DNA of 16,829 bases from Pseudomonadota bacterium (lineage in GTDB: Bacteria > SAR324 > XYD2-FULL-50-16 > JAHJRI01), in NCBI GenBank assembly GCA_022360105.1, contig JAKSDL010000671.1, positions 1 through 16,829 of the forward strand, in the 5' to 3' direction. Position 1 is the stretch's first letter; each line of letters begins with the position of its first letter. Positions 7,284-15,623 of the stretch are shown piece after piece. The notes beneath the pieces are model-generated. The model saw only the letters and a program-made list of their open reading frames with translations. It was not told the DNA's origin and ran no database searches. Made by a program: the position numbers and the translations under genes.

Positions 7284-8048
7284 TTACTTGATCAGTATTT
7301 CCTGAAGTTTTGCCTTTAGCGGTGAATCGTGCGACTCGAAAAACAGTTCATTGTTATGTGCAAGGCTGATTTTTCGATTTTCCTCACTAACAACAAGGAT
7401 AACGGCGTCCGTTTCTTCGGCTAATCCAAGTGCAGCCCTGTGCCTGGTTCCTAACTGCTTGGAAAAATCCATGTGAGAAGAAATTGGCAGAATGCAACCG
7501 GCATAAGCTATTTTACCGTCTCTGCTGATTATTACCGCACCATCATGCAGAGGCGATTGGGTGTGAAAAAGGGAAACCAATAACTGCTGGGAAAAAACTG
7601 CATTAATTTCTGTCGCACCGGAATAATAGTCACCCAGACCCATTTCATTTTCGACTACTATCAGTGCACCAATGCTGTTTTTTGAAAAATGCTCACAAAC
7701 AGAATAGATCTTATCGAGGATGTTTCCGGATTTTTTATTTTTTAGGTCATAAAAGGTCGTCTTGGTCCCCATTTGTGCAAGAGCATTTTTGATTTCCGAT
7801 TGGAACAGGACAATAAAGACGATGACGATAGAATTAAATATATTCTGTAATACGAACGTGAGGCCACGCAACTCCACCAGGTCGACGAAAATAAATACCA
7901 ATCCCACCAGCAGAAATCCAATAAGTATTTGGATAGTGCGGGTACCCTTAAGCATCAACAATATCTGATAAATGATGAGGCTTAGAATGGTGACATCAAC
8001 TATATCCTGCCAACGAATATTATAAATAAAATCTGATAGATAAGACAT
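7284..8048 (-). CDS. cdaA: Diadenylate cyclase (c-di-AMP synthase), membrane type
   Basis: 254 residues. Makes cyclic di-AMP from two ATP. Three transmembrane helices are visible (about 17-33, 38-57 and 63-83), followed by a DAC domain with both signature motifs, DGA at 169-171 (SPLHDGAVII) and RHR at 202-204 (LGTRHRAALG). Length and layout are those of CdaA (YbbP) rather than DisA, which is longer and DNA-binding. The start MSYLSDFIYNIRWQDIVDV is the family's normal beginning. It is 363 bp from folP upstream and 32 bp from cdaR downstream, so cdaA-cdaR probably form a unit, either with its own promoter in the gap or read from ftsH-folP. Confidence 0.95.
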   Translation of the reverse strand: MSYLSDFIYNIRWQDIVDVTILSLIIYQILLMLKGTRTIQILIGFLLVGLVFIFVDLVELRGLTFVLQNIFNSIVIVFIVLFQSEIKNALAQMGTKTTFYDLKNKKSGNILDKIYSVCEHFSKNSIGALIVVENEMGLGDYYSGATEINAVFSQQLLVSLFHTQSPLHDGAVIISRDGKIAYAGCILPISSHMDFSKQLGTRHRAALGLAEETDAVILVVSEENRKISLAHNNELFFESHDSPLKAKLQEILIK

Positions 8049-8411
8049 TCCGATTGGGATTCCGGTTGATTTGTTGATTTAAGCTATAAGGTCCAAAGCT
8101 GTATTAAATTGTGATACTTTGGGTTAAAAAAACAAAAGCAGAAACAGTGCCTATCCTGCTTTAAAGGATTACATTTTTCGGTTTTATGCGTTTGCTCGTT
8201 TGCCTGGCGAAAACATCTAACCAAAGACTTTTTAAATAATCCAGATGATTCCTTAAAGACCCGGCTCTCTTTTACTTCGTTGATCGATTCAAATGATTGC
8301 CATCGTCTGGCTAAACTGTTTAATTACCTAATTTTCAACTGCATACCAAACAGATGTCAAATATTAAATTCAAATCGAATGATTCAGACAATTACTGCAA
8401 AATTAATGGAT
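8049..8411. other. Intergenic region between folP and cdaA with a candidate promoter
   Basis: 363 bp without a gene. On the minus strand a perfect TTGACA (8355-8360) is followed after 18 bp by GAAAAT (8331-8336), a possible cdaA promoter with a leader of about 280 nt. No strong terminator hairpin follows folP, so read-through is possible. Short ORFs here lack ribosome binding sites. No riboswitch motif was recognised. Confidence 0.35.
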
Positions 8412-9575
8412 TTAGTTGGTATAAACCATCGCCATTTTCAATGCATCATTAGTCGCTTTGACCTCGTGGACTCTGAAAATCTCCGCCCCTTGCAGCCAAC
8501 CCATGACCTGGGTGACCAGCGAGCCCGATAATCGTTCATGCGGTTCCCTGCCCAATGTTTTTCCAATAAATGATTTGTTCGAGGTTCCCAATAAAATATT
8601 TCGATTCAAAGATGTAAAGACGGATAAGAAACGGAGCAGATTCAAATTGTGAACAAGATCTTTACCAAAGCCGATACCGGGATCGATACAAATTTTATCG
8701 TTAGCTAATCCACTGTTTTTACAGATCATCAACTTTTTGAGAAAAAACTCATATATTTCTGCAAGAACATCTTCATATTCCGGGTTTTGTTGCATCTTCT
8801 CAGGAGTGCCCCGGATATGCATCAGGCAGTAACTGGCATCAAACTCTCGAATAACGTCCAATAGTTTGGAGTCTTCACGCAATCCTGAAGTGTCATTAAT
8901 CATATCCGCACCGGCTGCCAAGGTAGATTTGGCCACTTCCGGTTTGACCGTGTCGACTGAGATCGGGACTCGGAATCGACTTCGGATCTGCCTGACGACC
9001 GGCAACACACGTTTTATCTCTTCATCCTGGTTTACCGGCAAAGAACCAGGCCGGGTGGATTCTCCACCAATATCCAAAATATCAGCTCCTTCTTCTATCA
9101 GCCTTGCAGCTACATCACCATAATTGTTTAACCCATAATACTTGCCGCCATCAAAAAACGAATCAGGGGTAATATTGAGGATAGCCATGATTTTAGGAGA
9201 GTTGCCATCCCACATCTGGTCGCGCACTCGAAACTTTGAAGGTTTTTTCGGCGCAAGTTTCTTGTTTAAATCATCAGCCAGTCTGGAGCAGGAATGTTTT
9301 TCCGCCCATAATAGCAATTGGTAAAAAGTTTTCTGTTCAGCGCATAGAACGAAGCAAGTGCGCTGAGTTCCGAAACTGAAAAAGCAGGCCTCAGGAAATT
9401 CGGCAACAGCATTTTGATAACTTGGGTATTTATTCGAATTGCCGTAGCTGAAAAACAAAAAGACAGGAGAATTGCCCGTGACAGGCAATTCGACTCGGAA
9501 TGTTTCTTTGAGATAACCTATAGCGAGAGTTTTGGGCAGGGAATTTAATAAATATGAATATTCATATCCGGACAT
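8412..9575 (-). CDS. folP: Dihydropteroate synthase with a long N-terminal extension
   Basis: 387 residues. Condenses p-aminobenzoate with 6-hydroxymethyl-dihydropterin pyrophosphate in folate synthesis. The TIM-barrel core occupies about 127-387 with all landmarks: NITPDSFFDGG (134-144), DIGGESTRPG (168-177), SVDTVKPEVA, ND-TSG, DPGIGFGK (298-305), SNKSFIG (332-338) and RVHEV (368-372, usually RVHDV). Residues 1-126 are an extra domain not found in the compact E. coli enzyme of about 280 residues; it contains several cysteines (64, 74, 78, 96) but no motif I recognise. The ATG at 9575 lies 9 bp from the ftsH stop, and its Shine-Dalgarno AGGG overlaps that stop region, so it is translationally coupled to ftsH. 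Confidence 0.93.
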   Translation of the reverse strand: MSGYEYSYLLNSLPKTLAIGYLKETFRVELPVTGNSPVFLFFSYGNSNKYPSYQNAVAEFPEACFFSFGTQRTCFVLCAEQKTFYQLLLWAEKHSCSRLADDLNKKLAPKKPSKFRVRDQMWDGNSPKIMAILNITPDSFFDGGKYYGLNNYGDVAARLIEEGADILDIGGESTRPGSLPVNQDEEIKRVLPVVRQIRSRFRVPISVDTVKPEVAKSTLAAGADMINDTSGLREDSKLLDVIREFDASYCLMHIRGTPEKMQQNPEYEDVLAEIYEFFLKKLMICKNSGLANDKICIDPGIGFGKDLVHNLNLLRFLSVFTSLNRNILLGTSNKSFIGKTLGREPHERLSGSLVTQVMGWLQGAEIFRVHEVKATNDALKMAMVYTN

Positions 9576-9584
9576 GGCACAACC

Positions 9585-11378
9585 CTATGTTTGGGGAGCA
9601 CCTTGCAGAATATCAAGAATTTCCTGACCTGTAATTGTTTCTTGTTGAACCAGTCGTTCTGCAATGGTGTGCAGAAACTCTATGTTCTCTTTAAGCATTG
9701 CCATCGCTTTTGAGTAGGCCGTATTGACAATTTTGCTGATCTCTTTGTCCAGCTTGTTTGCCAGGGTCTGGCTGATGTTTCGTTTGCGCATCAAGTCTCT
9801 GCCCAGAAAGACCTCATCCTGACTTGCGGCAAGATGGATAGGACCAATGTTTTCACTCATCCCCCAATTGCAAACAATTCTGTTTGCCAACGCAGTGGCT
9901 CGTTCCAGGTCGTTACTGGCTCCGGTGGTAAAATGGTTAAAAATTAATTCCTCCGCCGCCCGGCCGCCCATCATCATCATCAAAATCCCTCTAAGCTGGG
10001 ATTCGTTTTGAGAGTATTTGTCCTCTTCAGGCAGGAGCATTGTCAACCCCAACGCTCTTCCCCGTGGAATAATGGTAACTTTGTGGACCGGGTCAACCTC
10101 TTTTAACACTGCGGCAATGATTGCATGACCTGCTTCATGGTAGGCAGTGGTCTTTTTCTCATCATCCGGAATCACCATTGATCTGCGTTCCTTACCCATC
10201 ATAACTTTATCGCGCGCTTCTTCAAAATCTTCCATGCCTATGGTTTTTTTGTTTTGGCGAGCGGCAATCAAAGCACTCTCATTGGCCAGGTTTGCCAAAT
10301 CAGCACCGGTAAAGCCGGGTGTTGCCTGGGCAATAATCTTCAAATCAACATTTTTATCAAGCTTTAATTCTCGGGTGTGAATTCCTAGAATTTTGTGTCT
10401 ACCGTTAATATCCGGTTTTGGTACTACAACCTGCCGATCAAAACGCCCGGGCCGGGTCAAAGCTGAATCGAGTACGTCAGGACGGTTTGTTGCGGCAATG
10501 ACTATTACCCCTTCATTTCCGTCAAATCCGTCCAATTCGACCAAAAGCTGGTTAAGGGTCTGCTCCCTTTCGTCATTTCCGCCTCCTAAACCGGCACCGC
10601 GATGTCTTCCCACTGCATCTATTTCGTCAATAAAGATAATACCGGGTGCGTTTTCTCTGGCTTGTGAAAAAAGATCCCTGACTCTGCTTGCTCCCACACC
10701 TACAAACATCTCGACAAAATCAGAGCCACTGATATTAAAAAAAGCAACCTGGGCTTCGCCGGCAATGGCCTTGGCAAGGAGCGTTTTTCCTGTCCCGGGC
10801 TCACCGACCAGTAATACACCAGTGGGGATTTTTCCACCAAGTTTTTCAAATTTACTGGGATCTTTCAGAAATTCTACTATCTCATCCAATTCTTCTTTTG
10901 ACTCTTCAATCCCTGCAACATCCGAAAATGTATAGCGTTTGGCATCTTCATCCAGCATTTTGGATCTGGATTTACCAAAACCCATGATTTTGTTTCCTCC
11001 CTGCATCTGACGCATAAAGAAGATCCACACCCCAATTATCAATACAATCGGTAACCAGGATGTAAGCAATGCAAACAAAAAACTATTGGATTCGGTAGAT
11101 TCGACCTTGAAGTGGACACCTCTTTTATAAAGTTCCGGAACAAGCTCTTGATAATATCTTGGAGCATTGGTAACAAAATCTTCCTGTGCGCTGGTTCTCC
11201 CCCTGATCTGGTTACCTTTTATCGTCACGTTCACCATTTGACCGCTTTCCACAAGATCCATGAAGTCGGAAAACGAAATTTCTTTTCCCGTCACACTTCG
11301 GGATGAAAAAGTATACAGAAAAATGATCCCGATGATTATTGAGATTAACAACAAGACGTTCTTAGGAATGTTTTGCAT
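9585..11378 (-). CDS. ftsH: ATP-dependent zinc metalloprotease FtsH
   Basis: 597 residues. Membrane-anchored AAA+ protease that degrades unassembled membrane proteins and regulatory substrates. Two transmembrane helices (about 7-24 and 105-122) flank a periplasmic segment. The AAA domain has Walker A GEPGTGKT (192-199), Walker B IIFIDEID (247-254) and the second region of homology (ATNRPD to RPGRFDR, 296-315). The zinc site is HEAGH (414-418) with the third ligand probably Asp490 in [12 protein letters not shown]. Length is slightly short for the family because the C-terminal tail is compact. The start is fixed by AGGAAA (11385-11390). It is followed directly by folP. Confidence 0.98.
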   Translation of the reverse strand: MQNIPKNVLLLISIIIGIIFLYTFSSRSVTGKEISFSDFMDLVESGQMVNVTIKGNQIRGRTSAQEDFVTNAPRYYQELVPELYKRGVHFKVESTESNSFLFALLTSWLPIVLIIGVWIFFMRQMQGGNKIMGFGKSRSKMLDEDAKRYTFSDVAGIEESKEELDEIVEFLKDPSKFEKLGGKIPTGVLLVGEPGTGKTLLAKAIAGEAQVAFFNISGSDFVEMFVGVGASRVRDLFSQARENAPGIIFIDEIDAVGRHRGAGLGGGNDEREQTLNQLLVELDGFDGNEGVIVIAATNRPDVLDSALTRPGRFDRQVVVPKPDINGRHKILGIHTRELKLDKNVDLKIIAQATPGFTGADLANLANESALIAARQNKKTIGMEDFEEARDKVMMGKERRSMVIPDDEKKTTAYHEAGHAIIAAVLKEVDPVHKVTIIPRGRALGLTMLLPEEDKYSQNESQLRGILMMMMGGRAAEELIFNHFTTGASNDLERATALANRIVCNWGMSENIGPIHLAASQDEVFLGRDLMRKRNISQTLANKLDKEISKIVNTAYSKAMAMLKENIEFLHTIAERLVQQETITGQEILDILQGAPQT

Positions 11379-11506
11379 GAATTGTTTCCTATTGGGAGAT
11401 TAGAAATCGACTCAGTTTGCAGGTTGTCTTCACGGATGGTAGTGATGTATGTTGATACATAGACGACAAACAAGGCGATACGAGATTTATCATTGCTTTT
11501 TCCTTA

Positions 11507-11535
11507 ATTTTAAAGATATTTGATCAATATTCCAA
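11507..11535 (-). promoter_or_regulatory. Candidate ftsH promoter
   Basis: Minus strand: TTGGAA (11530-11535, 4 of 6) and TAAAAT (11507-11512, 5 of 6) with a 17-bp spacer. The leader would be about 120 nt. The surrounding 214-bp gap also has to serve the divergent J-domain gene, for which no good promoter was seen. Confidence 0.5.
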
Positions 11536-11592
11536 GCGATATTTGAGTGATGGAATTGACCAAATGTTACTTAATATCAGCATGAAACCGAA

Positions 11593-12051
11593 ATGGATAT
11601 TAGTTCGAGAATCTTACGACTTTTACAATCTGTTGCCGCTGATCAAGTCGAACAATTAAGTGAGATATTTGAAAGTGGCTATTCTTACCTGGATGAAACC
11701 CTGAAAGAATGGGAAAAAAAGCACGGTATAGATCACACTGCACAAAAGAAAACAGAAGAAACAAAATGGTCAAAAGCAGATAACCGGCAACAGCAGAACC
11801 GATATCAGCAAGATTATTCCTCAGCAGGCCCCAAAAAAACACCAACTCCTGATCAAGTCACAGAGGATCTACAATTATTTGGCTTAACACCACCATCTTC
11901 ACTTGATGAAGTTAAAAAGGCTCGCAATCGGGAAATAAAGAAATTTCATCCGGACAAGTTTCTGCAGGAACCGGAAAAGATGGAGACAGCAAAAAAGATA
12001 TTGCAGATATATAATGCCGCATATGACAGGCTGGAGAAAAAACTAAAATAG
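11593..12051 (+). CDS. Small J-domain protein (J-domain at the C-terminus)
   Basis: 152 residues. Residues 1-50 are helical and acidic (SSRILRLLQSVAADQVEQLSEIFESGYSYLDETL), 51-85 are a low-complexity linker rich in Gln, Lys and Ser, and 90-152 are a J-domain: a helix with EDLQLFGL, SLDEVKKARNREIKKF, the diagnostic HPD at 119-121, then FLQEPEKMETAKKILQIYNAAYDRL. The HPD loop would stimulate a DnaK-type Hsp70 ATPase; the N-terminal part is presumably the client or targeting region. There is no G/F-rich region or zinc finger, so this is not DnaJ itself. The start at 11593 has no strong ribosome binding site. It is divergent from ftsH and convergent with rplL. Confidence 0.8.
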   Translation: MDISSRILRLLQSVAADQVEQLSEIFESGYSYLDETLKEWEKKHGIDHTAQKKTEETKWSKADNRQQQNRYQQDYSSAGPKKTPTPDQVTEDLQLFGLTPPSSLDEVKKARNREIKKFHPDKFLQEPEKMETAKKILQIYNAAYDRLEKKLK

Positions 12052-12087
12052 ATAATGAGGACTGTTCAGACGTGATATTGTTTCCAA

Positions 12088-12118
12088 ATTCAGAAGAGCA
12101 ATAACTGCTCTTCTGAAT
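12088..12118. terminator. Strong hairpin between convergent J-domain gene and rplL
   Basis: The 13-bp arms ATTCAGAAGAGCA (12088-12100) and TGCTCTTCTGAAT (12106-12118) enclose a 5-nt loop. It sits 36 bp past one stop and 9 bp past the other, as a bidirectional terminator would. The T-runs are poor on both sides (GATTATTTC on plus, TTGG on minus), so termination efficiency is uncertain. Confidence 0.65.
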
Positions 12119-12127
12119 GATTATTTC

Positions 12128-12517
12128 TTACTTAACTTCTGCTGTTGCACCAACATCAGCCAGTTTCTTAGCTACTTCATCAGCCTCTTCTTTGGTTACG
12201 CCTTCCTTAACCTTGCAGTCAGCACCGGCGCCTTCGACCAATTCCTTGGCTTCTTTCAGTCCCAGACCCGTAATAGCACGTACTTCCTTAATAACGTTAA
12301 TCTTCTTGTCACCAAATGAAGTCATGATTACGTCAAATTCGGTCTTTTCTTCTGCAGCTTCAACAGCACCACCGGCTGCCGCTACAGGAGCTGCTGCAAC
12401 TGCTGCGGCAGCACTGACACCAAATTTCTCTTCCAGATCCTTAACCATTTCTGAAAGCTCTAAAACAGACATGTTGGAAATAAAATCAATTACTTGATCC
12501 TTAGTAATATCAGCCAT
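12128..12517 (-). CDS. rplL: Ribosomal protein bL12 (L7/L12)
   Basis: 129 residues. Forms the stalk dimers that recruit translational GTPases to the ribosome. The N-terminal dimerisation helices (about 1-35) are followed by an Ala-rich hinge (about 36-55) and the globular C-terminal domain with [21 protein letters not shown] and [13 protein letters not shown] very good Shine-Dalgarno AAGGAGA precedes the ATG, allowing higher output than rplJ as the stalk stoichiometry requires. It is 21 bp from rplJ. In most bacteria rpoB follows; here a hairpin and a convergent gene follow. Confidence 0.98.
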   Translation of the reverse strand: MADITKDQVIDFISNMSVLELSEMVKDLEEKFGVSAAAAVAAAPVAAAGGAVEAAEEKTEFDVIMTSFGDKKINVIKEVRAITGLGLKEAKELVEGAGADCKVKEGVTKEEADEVAKKLADVGATAEVK

Positions 12518-12538
12518 GATTTCTCCTTAAAGTTACAA

Positions 12539-13066
12539 TTATTCTTTTGAATCGGCTACTGCCTGCAGCGTTCTAACAAACTTGGCAGGCACTTCGTTTA
12601 ATGTACGTGCAAAATTGGTAATTGGGGCATTCATCACAAACAACAACTTTGTAAGCAGTTCTTCTTTGCTTGGTAAATTACCTAAGGCCTTAACACCTTG
12701 ATTGTCCAGAACTTCTCCCTTTTCACCGGAAACCAGCAAACCAGAAATTAATTTGATTTTTTCATTTTTCTTGGCTGCATCGGTTACGATTTTAGCAGGA
12801 GCAGCAACGTCTTCCTTGCTATAAACCAATGCCCTGGTTTCAACAAATTGATCGACCAGATTCTCAAATGGAGTTCCAGTCGCAGCAATTTTAGCAAGTG
12901 AGTTCTTTAAAACTCTAAACCTGCTGCCTTTTTCAAAGAGAGTTTTTCTCAGCTCGGTCAATTCCTCGACATTGAGCCCTTTATAATCAACCAAAACCCC
13001 TGTAACTGCTGATGAAAAAAGTTCAGTGTACTCTTTCACCAGTAATTCTTTAGTGGCTCTATCCAT
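12539..13066 (-). CDS. rplJ: Ribosomal protein uL10
   Basis: 175 residues, the normal length. Stalk base protein that binds 23S rRNA and carries the L7/L12 dimers on its C-terminal helix (the region ITNFARTLNEVPAKFVRTLQAVADSKE). The N-terminal rRNA-binding domain includes GVLVDYKGLNVEELTELRKTL and FRVLKNSLAKIA. GGAGA (13071-13075) fixes the start. In many bacteria L10 (with L7/L12) binds its own leader and represses rplJL translation; a matching leader lies upstream here. Confidence 0.97.
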   Translation of the reverse strand: MDRATKELLVKEYTELFSSAVTGVLVDYKGLNVEELTELRKTLFEKGSRFRVLKNSLAKIAATGTPFENLVDQFVETRALVYSKEDVAAPAKIVTDAAKKNEKIKLISGLLVSGEKGEVLDNQGVKALGNLPSKEELLTKLLFVMNAPITNFARTLNEVPAKFVRTLQAVADSKE

Positions 13067-13320
13067 AAAGTCTCCAGAAAAACTTATAACACCATCATGA
13101 AGGGTGATCCTTCATGACTGAAATGAATTATCCCGAATAGATTACACCAGGCAATCCGTGGAAAATTCTAAACTGACAAGGAAACAAACGAAGAACTATA
13201 GAGGAGAAATACGGCAAGCAATAAAAGCTTTCGCAATCATCTCGACAGGAATGTTTAAGCCTTCGGCTCCTGTGGTCTTCGATAATTTCGCTCTTTTATC
13301 TATACAGATAAGAAAACTAT
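13067..13320 (-). promoter_or_regulatory. rplJL leader with L10-leader-like core
   Basis: 254 nt without a gene. The minus strand contains AGACCACAGGAG (13278-13267) and TCCTGTCGAGA (13250-13240), whose CAGGA/TCCTG arms pair around a loop with a small GCC-GAA-GGC hairpin, next to a CGAGA side. This matches, from memory, the conserved ribosomal L10 leader, where the protein binds a kinked stem. A TCTCC at 13207-13203 could pair with the rplJ Shine-Dalgarno GGAGA as a switch (inference). The exact limits of the structured RNA are not known. Confidence 0.6.
13095..13117 (-). promoter_or_regulatory. Hairpin just upstream of the rplJ ribosome binding site
   Basis: The 9-bp perfect arms TCATGAAGG (13095-13103) and CCTTCATGA (13109-13117) enclose a 5-nt loop, about 20 bases before the Shine-Dalgarno. 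There is no T-run on the minus strand, so it is more likely a leader element than a terminator. Confidence 0.4.
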
Positions 13321-13354
13321 AACATGAAATGACCTAAGATGGTCATTTCATGTT
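13321..13354 (-). terminator. Strong hairpin between rplA and the rplJ leader
   Basis: The 14-bp perfect arms AACATGAAATGACC (13321-13334) and GGTCATTTCATGTT (13341-13354) enclose a 6-nt loop, starting 13 bp after the rplA stop. On the minus strand ATAGTTTTCTT follows, an imperfect T-rich tract. It could be an attenuator, a processing site or a terminator separating rplKA from rplJL. Confidence 0.6.
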
Positions 13355-13367
13355 CGTGGGTTTAACA

Positions 13368-14060
13368 CTACTTGAATACTGCCGGGTCAACCCTTACACC
13401 CGGCCCCATCGTACTAGAGATGGAAATATTCTTGATATAGGTACCTTTGGCTGTTGCCGGCTTCAATTTAACCAAGCTGTCATAAAAAGCTTTGAGGTTT
13501 TCTGCCAGAGCTTCGGAAGTAAACGATGATAGACCTGTTGTCGCATGAACATTGGCGCCTTTGTCGGTTTTAAACTGAACCTGACCTTTTTTGATCATGG
13601 AAACCACATCACCAACTGCCTGAGTTACGGTTCCTACTTTCGGGTTTGGCATCAGACCTCTCGGCCCCAAAATTCGACCGATCTTACCAACAACTCCCAT
13701 CATGTCAGGAGTAGCTACCACACGATCGAACTCTAACCAACCATCTTTAATCTTGGCTGCCAAATCATCGCCACCCACAAAATCTGCGCCAGCGTCTTTG
13801 GCTTCTTGCTCTTTGTCGCCCTTTGCAAATACCAGCACCCTGACAACTTTACCTGTTCCGTTTGGCAATGTGCAGCTGCCACGTACCATCTGGTCTGATT
13901 TTCTGGGATCTACACCTAAGCGAAATACGGCATCAACAGGCTCGTCAAATTTTGCCTTTGAATATTTCTTGACCAGGTCGATCGCTTCCACCAAATCATA
14001 TCGTTTGGTCCGGTCGATTTCGCCCTGCCATTCTTTTTTTCTTTTTGAATAATTAGCCAT
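13368..14060 (-). CDS. rplA: Ribosomal protein uL1
   Basis: 230 residues, the normal length. L1 stalk protein at the ribosomal E site, and in many bacteria the translational repressor of the rplK-rplA mRNA. The signature [16 protein letters not shown] lies near residues 132-147, and the C-terminus [15 protein letters not shown] is typical. The AGGAAG four bases before the ATG fixes the start. It follows rplK after 44 bp. Confidence 0.98.
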   Translation of the reverse strand: MANYSKRKKEWQGEIDRTKRYDLVEAIDLVKKYSKAKFDEPVDAVFRLGVDPRKSDQMVRGSCTLPNGTGKVVRVLVFAKGDKEQEAKDAGADFVGGDDLAAKIKDGWLEFDRVVATPDMMGVVGKIGRILGPRGLMPNPKVGTVTQAVGDVVSMIKKGQVQFKTDKGANVHATTGLSSFTSEALAENLKAFYDSLVKLKPATAKGTYIKNISISSTMGPGVRVDPAVFK

Positions 14061-14104
14061 GATACTTCCTGCAACTTAAAATATTATCTGTACACTCTGT
14101 GATT

Positions 14105-14533
14105 TTACTTCCCGGCATATTCAATGCCCATGCTCTTGGCAGTACCAATCACCAGTTCTTTAGCTGCTTCAATTTCATAGCAGTTCAGATCCGGCATTTT
14201 GATCTTGGCAATTTCTTCTACCTGAGCATCAGTTACCTTACCAACCTTGATTCTATTAGGTTCAGCAGAAGCCTTCTCAATTCCCAGGGCTTTCTTAAGT
14301 AAAATCGAAGTGGGAGGAGTCTTTGTGATAAAAGTGAATGAGCGATCCGCATACACAGTGATAACAACAGGAATAATCATACCTTCTTGACTCTGTGTTT
14401 TGGAATTAAAGCTCTTGCAAAACTCCATGATATTAACACCGTGCTGACCTAAAGCCGGTCCGATTGGAGGTGCGGGATTGGCTTTTCCCGCAGGTACTTG
14501 CAATTTAATGTATCCCGCTACTTTCTTTGCCAT
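14105..14533 (-). CDS. rplK: Ribosomal protein uL11
   Basis: 142 residues, standard length. Binds the GTPase-associated 23S rRNA region. The proline-rich N-terminal part ([28 protein letters not shown]) and the rRNA-binding C-terminal half ([21 protein letters not shown], then [10 protein letters not shown]) are both typical. AAGG at normal spacing precedes the ATG. It lies 63 bp after nusG. Confidence 0.98.
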   Translation of the reverse strand: MAKKVAGYIKLQVPAGKANPAPPIGPALGQHGVNIMEFCKSFNSKTQSQEGMIIPVVITVYADRSFTFITKTPPTSILLKKALGIEKASAEPNRIKVGKVTDAQVEEIAKIKMPDLNCYEIEAAKELVIGTAKSMGIEYAGK

Positions 14534-14596
14534 CTTACAACCTTGCTACTGGATCGAATAACATTGAATCCGTTGATTTTAGTAATCTCAGAACTT

Positions 14597-15142
14597 TTAT
14601 GATTCTAGTCTGACTTTATCAAAATCGAGTTCTAATGGTGTTGCCCGGCCGAAGATACTGACCAGCACGGTTAACTTGTTGTGCTCCCTATCAACCGCAT
14701 CGATCACGCCATTGAATTCTGAGAAAGGTCCTTCAATGACAGTTACCGTCTGTCCAACACTGAATGTCGAATCGATTTCTTTTTGTTTAATTCCGCTCTC
14801 AATTTGCTGTCGGATATCAGCCAGTTCACTTTCGGGAACAGGCTGAGGATTCTTCTGATCGCTCCCCACGAATCCGGAAACTCTCGGAACTCCTCTCAGG
14901 ACGTGCCATAAAGCATCGGTCAGGTTCATTTTCATCAAAATGTAACCTGGAAAATATGTGACCTTACTTGTTCTGGCTTTGCCCTTCTTTTTTGTTGTTA
15001 CCTCTTCAGATGGAATAAATATCTCTTCGACCAGCCCCTCCATCTTATTGAGCTTGAGCTGCTCATCGATCATCGATTTTACTTTCTGTTCATAACCCGC
15101 ATAAGCTTGAAGTATATACCATTTATATTCGCTACTTTCCAT
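14597..15142 (-). CDS. nusG: Transcription termination/antitermination protein NusG
   Basis: 181 residues. Binds RNA polymerase through its NGN domain (about 6-115: KWYILQAYAGYEQKV, then FPGYILMKM, VPRVSGFVG) and contacts Rho or ribosomal S10 through the C-terminal KOW domain (128-175: VGQTVTVIEGPFSEFNGVIDAVD). The length is the usual one, with no inserted domain. It lies 6 bp after secE, so the two are coupled. Confidence 0.98.
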   Translation of the reverse strand: MESSEYKWYILQAYAGYEQKVKSMIDEQLKLNKMEGLVEEIFIPSEEVTTKKKGKARTSKVTYFPGYILMKMNLTDALWHVLRGVPRVSGFVGSDQKNPQPVPESELADIRQQIESGIKQKEIDSTFSVGQTVTVIEGPFSEFNGVIDAVDREHNKLTVLVSIFGRATPLELDFDKVRLES

Positions 15143-15148
15143 TATGCT

Positions 15149-15334
15149 TTATCCGATGATCAGTTTAACCAGCCCCGACAAACCGTAGTCAATAATTCCC
15201 AAAAACACCGCCGTAATTGACACGATTACCAGCACAACTCCGGTTTGTTTGATTGTGTGCTCTCTTGTTGGCCACGTTACTTTTTTGAACTCATTGCGAA
15301 CGTCGCCTATGAATTTTCTAAATCTTTTAAACAT
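15149..15334 (-). CDS. secE: Preprotein translocase subunit SecE
   Basis: 61 residues. Single-helix form of the essential SecYEG component: an amphipathic N-terminal part with EFKKVTWPTREH (the family signature), then one transmembrane helix (about 33-58). The gammaproteobacterial extra helices are absent, as in most bacteria. The ribosome binding site is weak. It lies 36 bp after tRNA-Trp. Confidence 0.96.
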   Translation of the reverse strand: MFKRFRKFIGDVRNEFKKVTWPTREHTIKQTGVVLVIVSITAVFLGIIDYGLSGLVKLIIG

Positions 15335-15370
15335 TATCGATGTCTTTTAACGCGTGTAATAAAGGTATTT

Positions 15371-15447
15371 TGGCAGGCCAGGAGGGATTCGAACCCACAA
15401 CATTCGGTTTTGGAGACCGACGCTCTGCCAATTGGAGCTACTGGCCT
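15371..15447 (-). tRNA. tRNA-Trp (CCA anticodon)
   Basis: 77 nt with encoded CCA and discriminator G. Acceptor AGGCCAG/CTGGCCT, D-stem GCTC/GAGC, and anticodon arm TCGGT-CTCCAAA-ACCGA giving CCA. The T-stem has one U-U mismatch at its second pair (15383/15397). It starts three bases after the rpmG stop, so it must be cut from the same transcript. Confidence 0.95.
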
Positions 15448-15450
15448 TTA

Positions 15451-15600
15451 CTATTTGGTCTCTTTGTGGAGTGTATGCTTTTTGTCAAATCTACAGTACT
15501 TCTTAATCTCCATTTTCTTCGGCTTAAGCTTTTTGTTTCGTGTTGTACTGTAATTCTTACGCTTACACTCGGTACATTGAAGATGAACGATATCTCTCAT
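15451..15600 (-). CDS. rpmG: Ribosomal protein bL33
   Basis: 49 residues: [24 protein letters not shown] to [16 protein letters not shown]. The family's zinc-ribbon form has two CxxC pairs. Here the first is intact (C9, C12), while the second keeps only its first cysteine, the other being Asp in CRFD, so zinc binding is doubtful. The frame is open upstream into the neighbouring tRNA, but the ATG at 15600 gives the normal start. The Shine-Dalgarno is weak. It sits between tRNA-Thr(GGT) and tRNA-Trp. Confidence 0.92.
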   Translation of the reverse strand: MRDIVHLQCTECKRKNYSTTRNKKLKPKKMEIKKYCRFDKKHTLHKETK

Positions 15601-15623
15601 GTCTCTGCTATGTAGTGAAAATC

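Noticed and set aside
10393..10935. Long open frame (180 codons) on the plus strand opposite ftsH
   Set aside because: It lies wholly within the conserved AAA domain of ftsH; the product is Ser/Pro-rich low complexity, and no ribosome binding site was seen. Typical antisense shadow.
12117..12497. 126-codon plus-strand frame opposite rplL
   Set aside because: The Ala/Ser-rich product mirrors the Ala-rich hinge of L7/L12; shadow.
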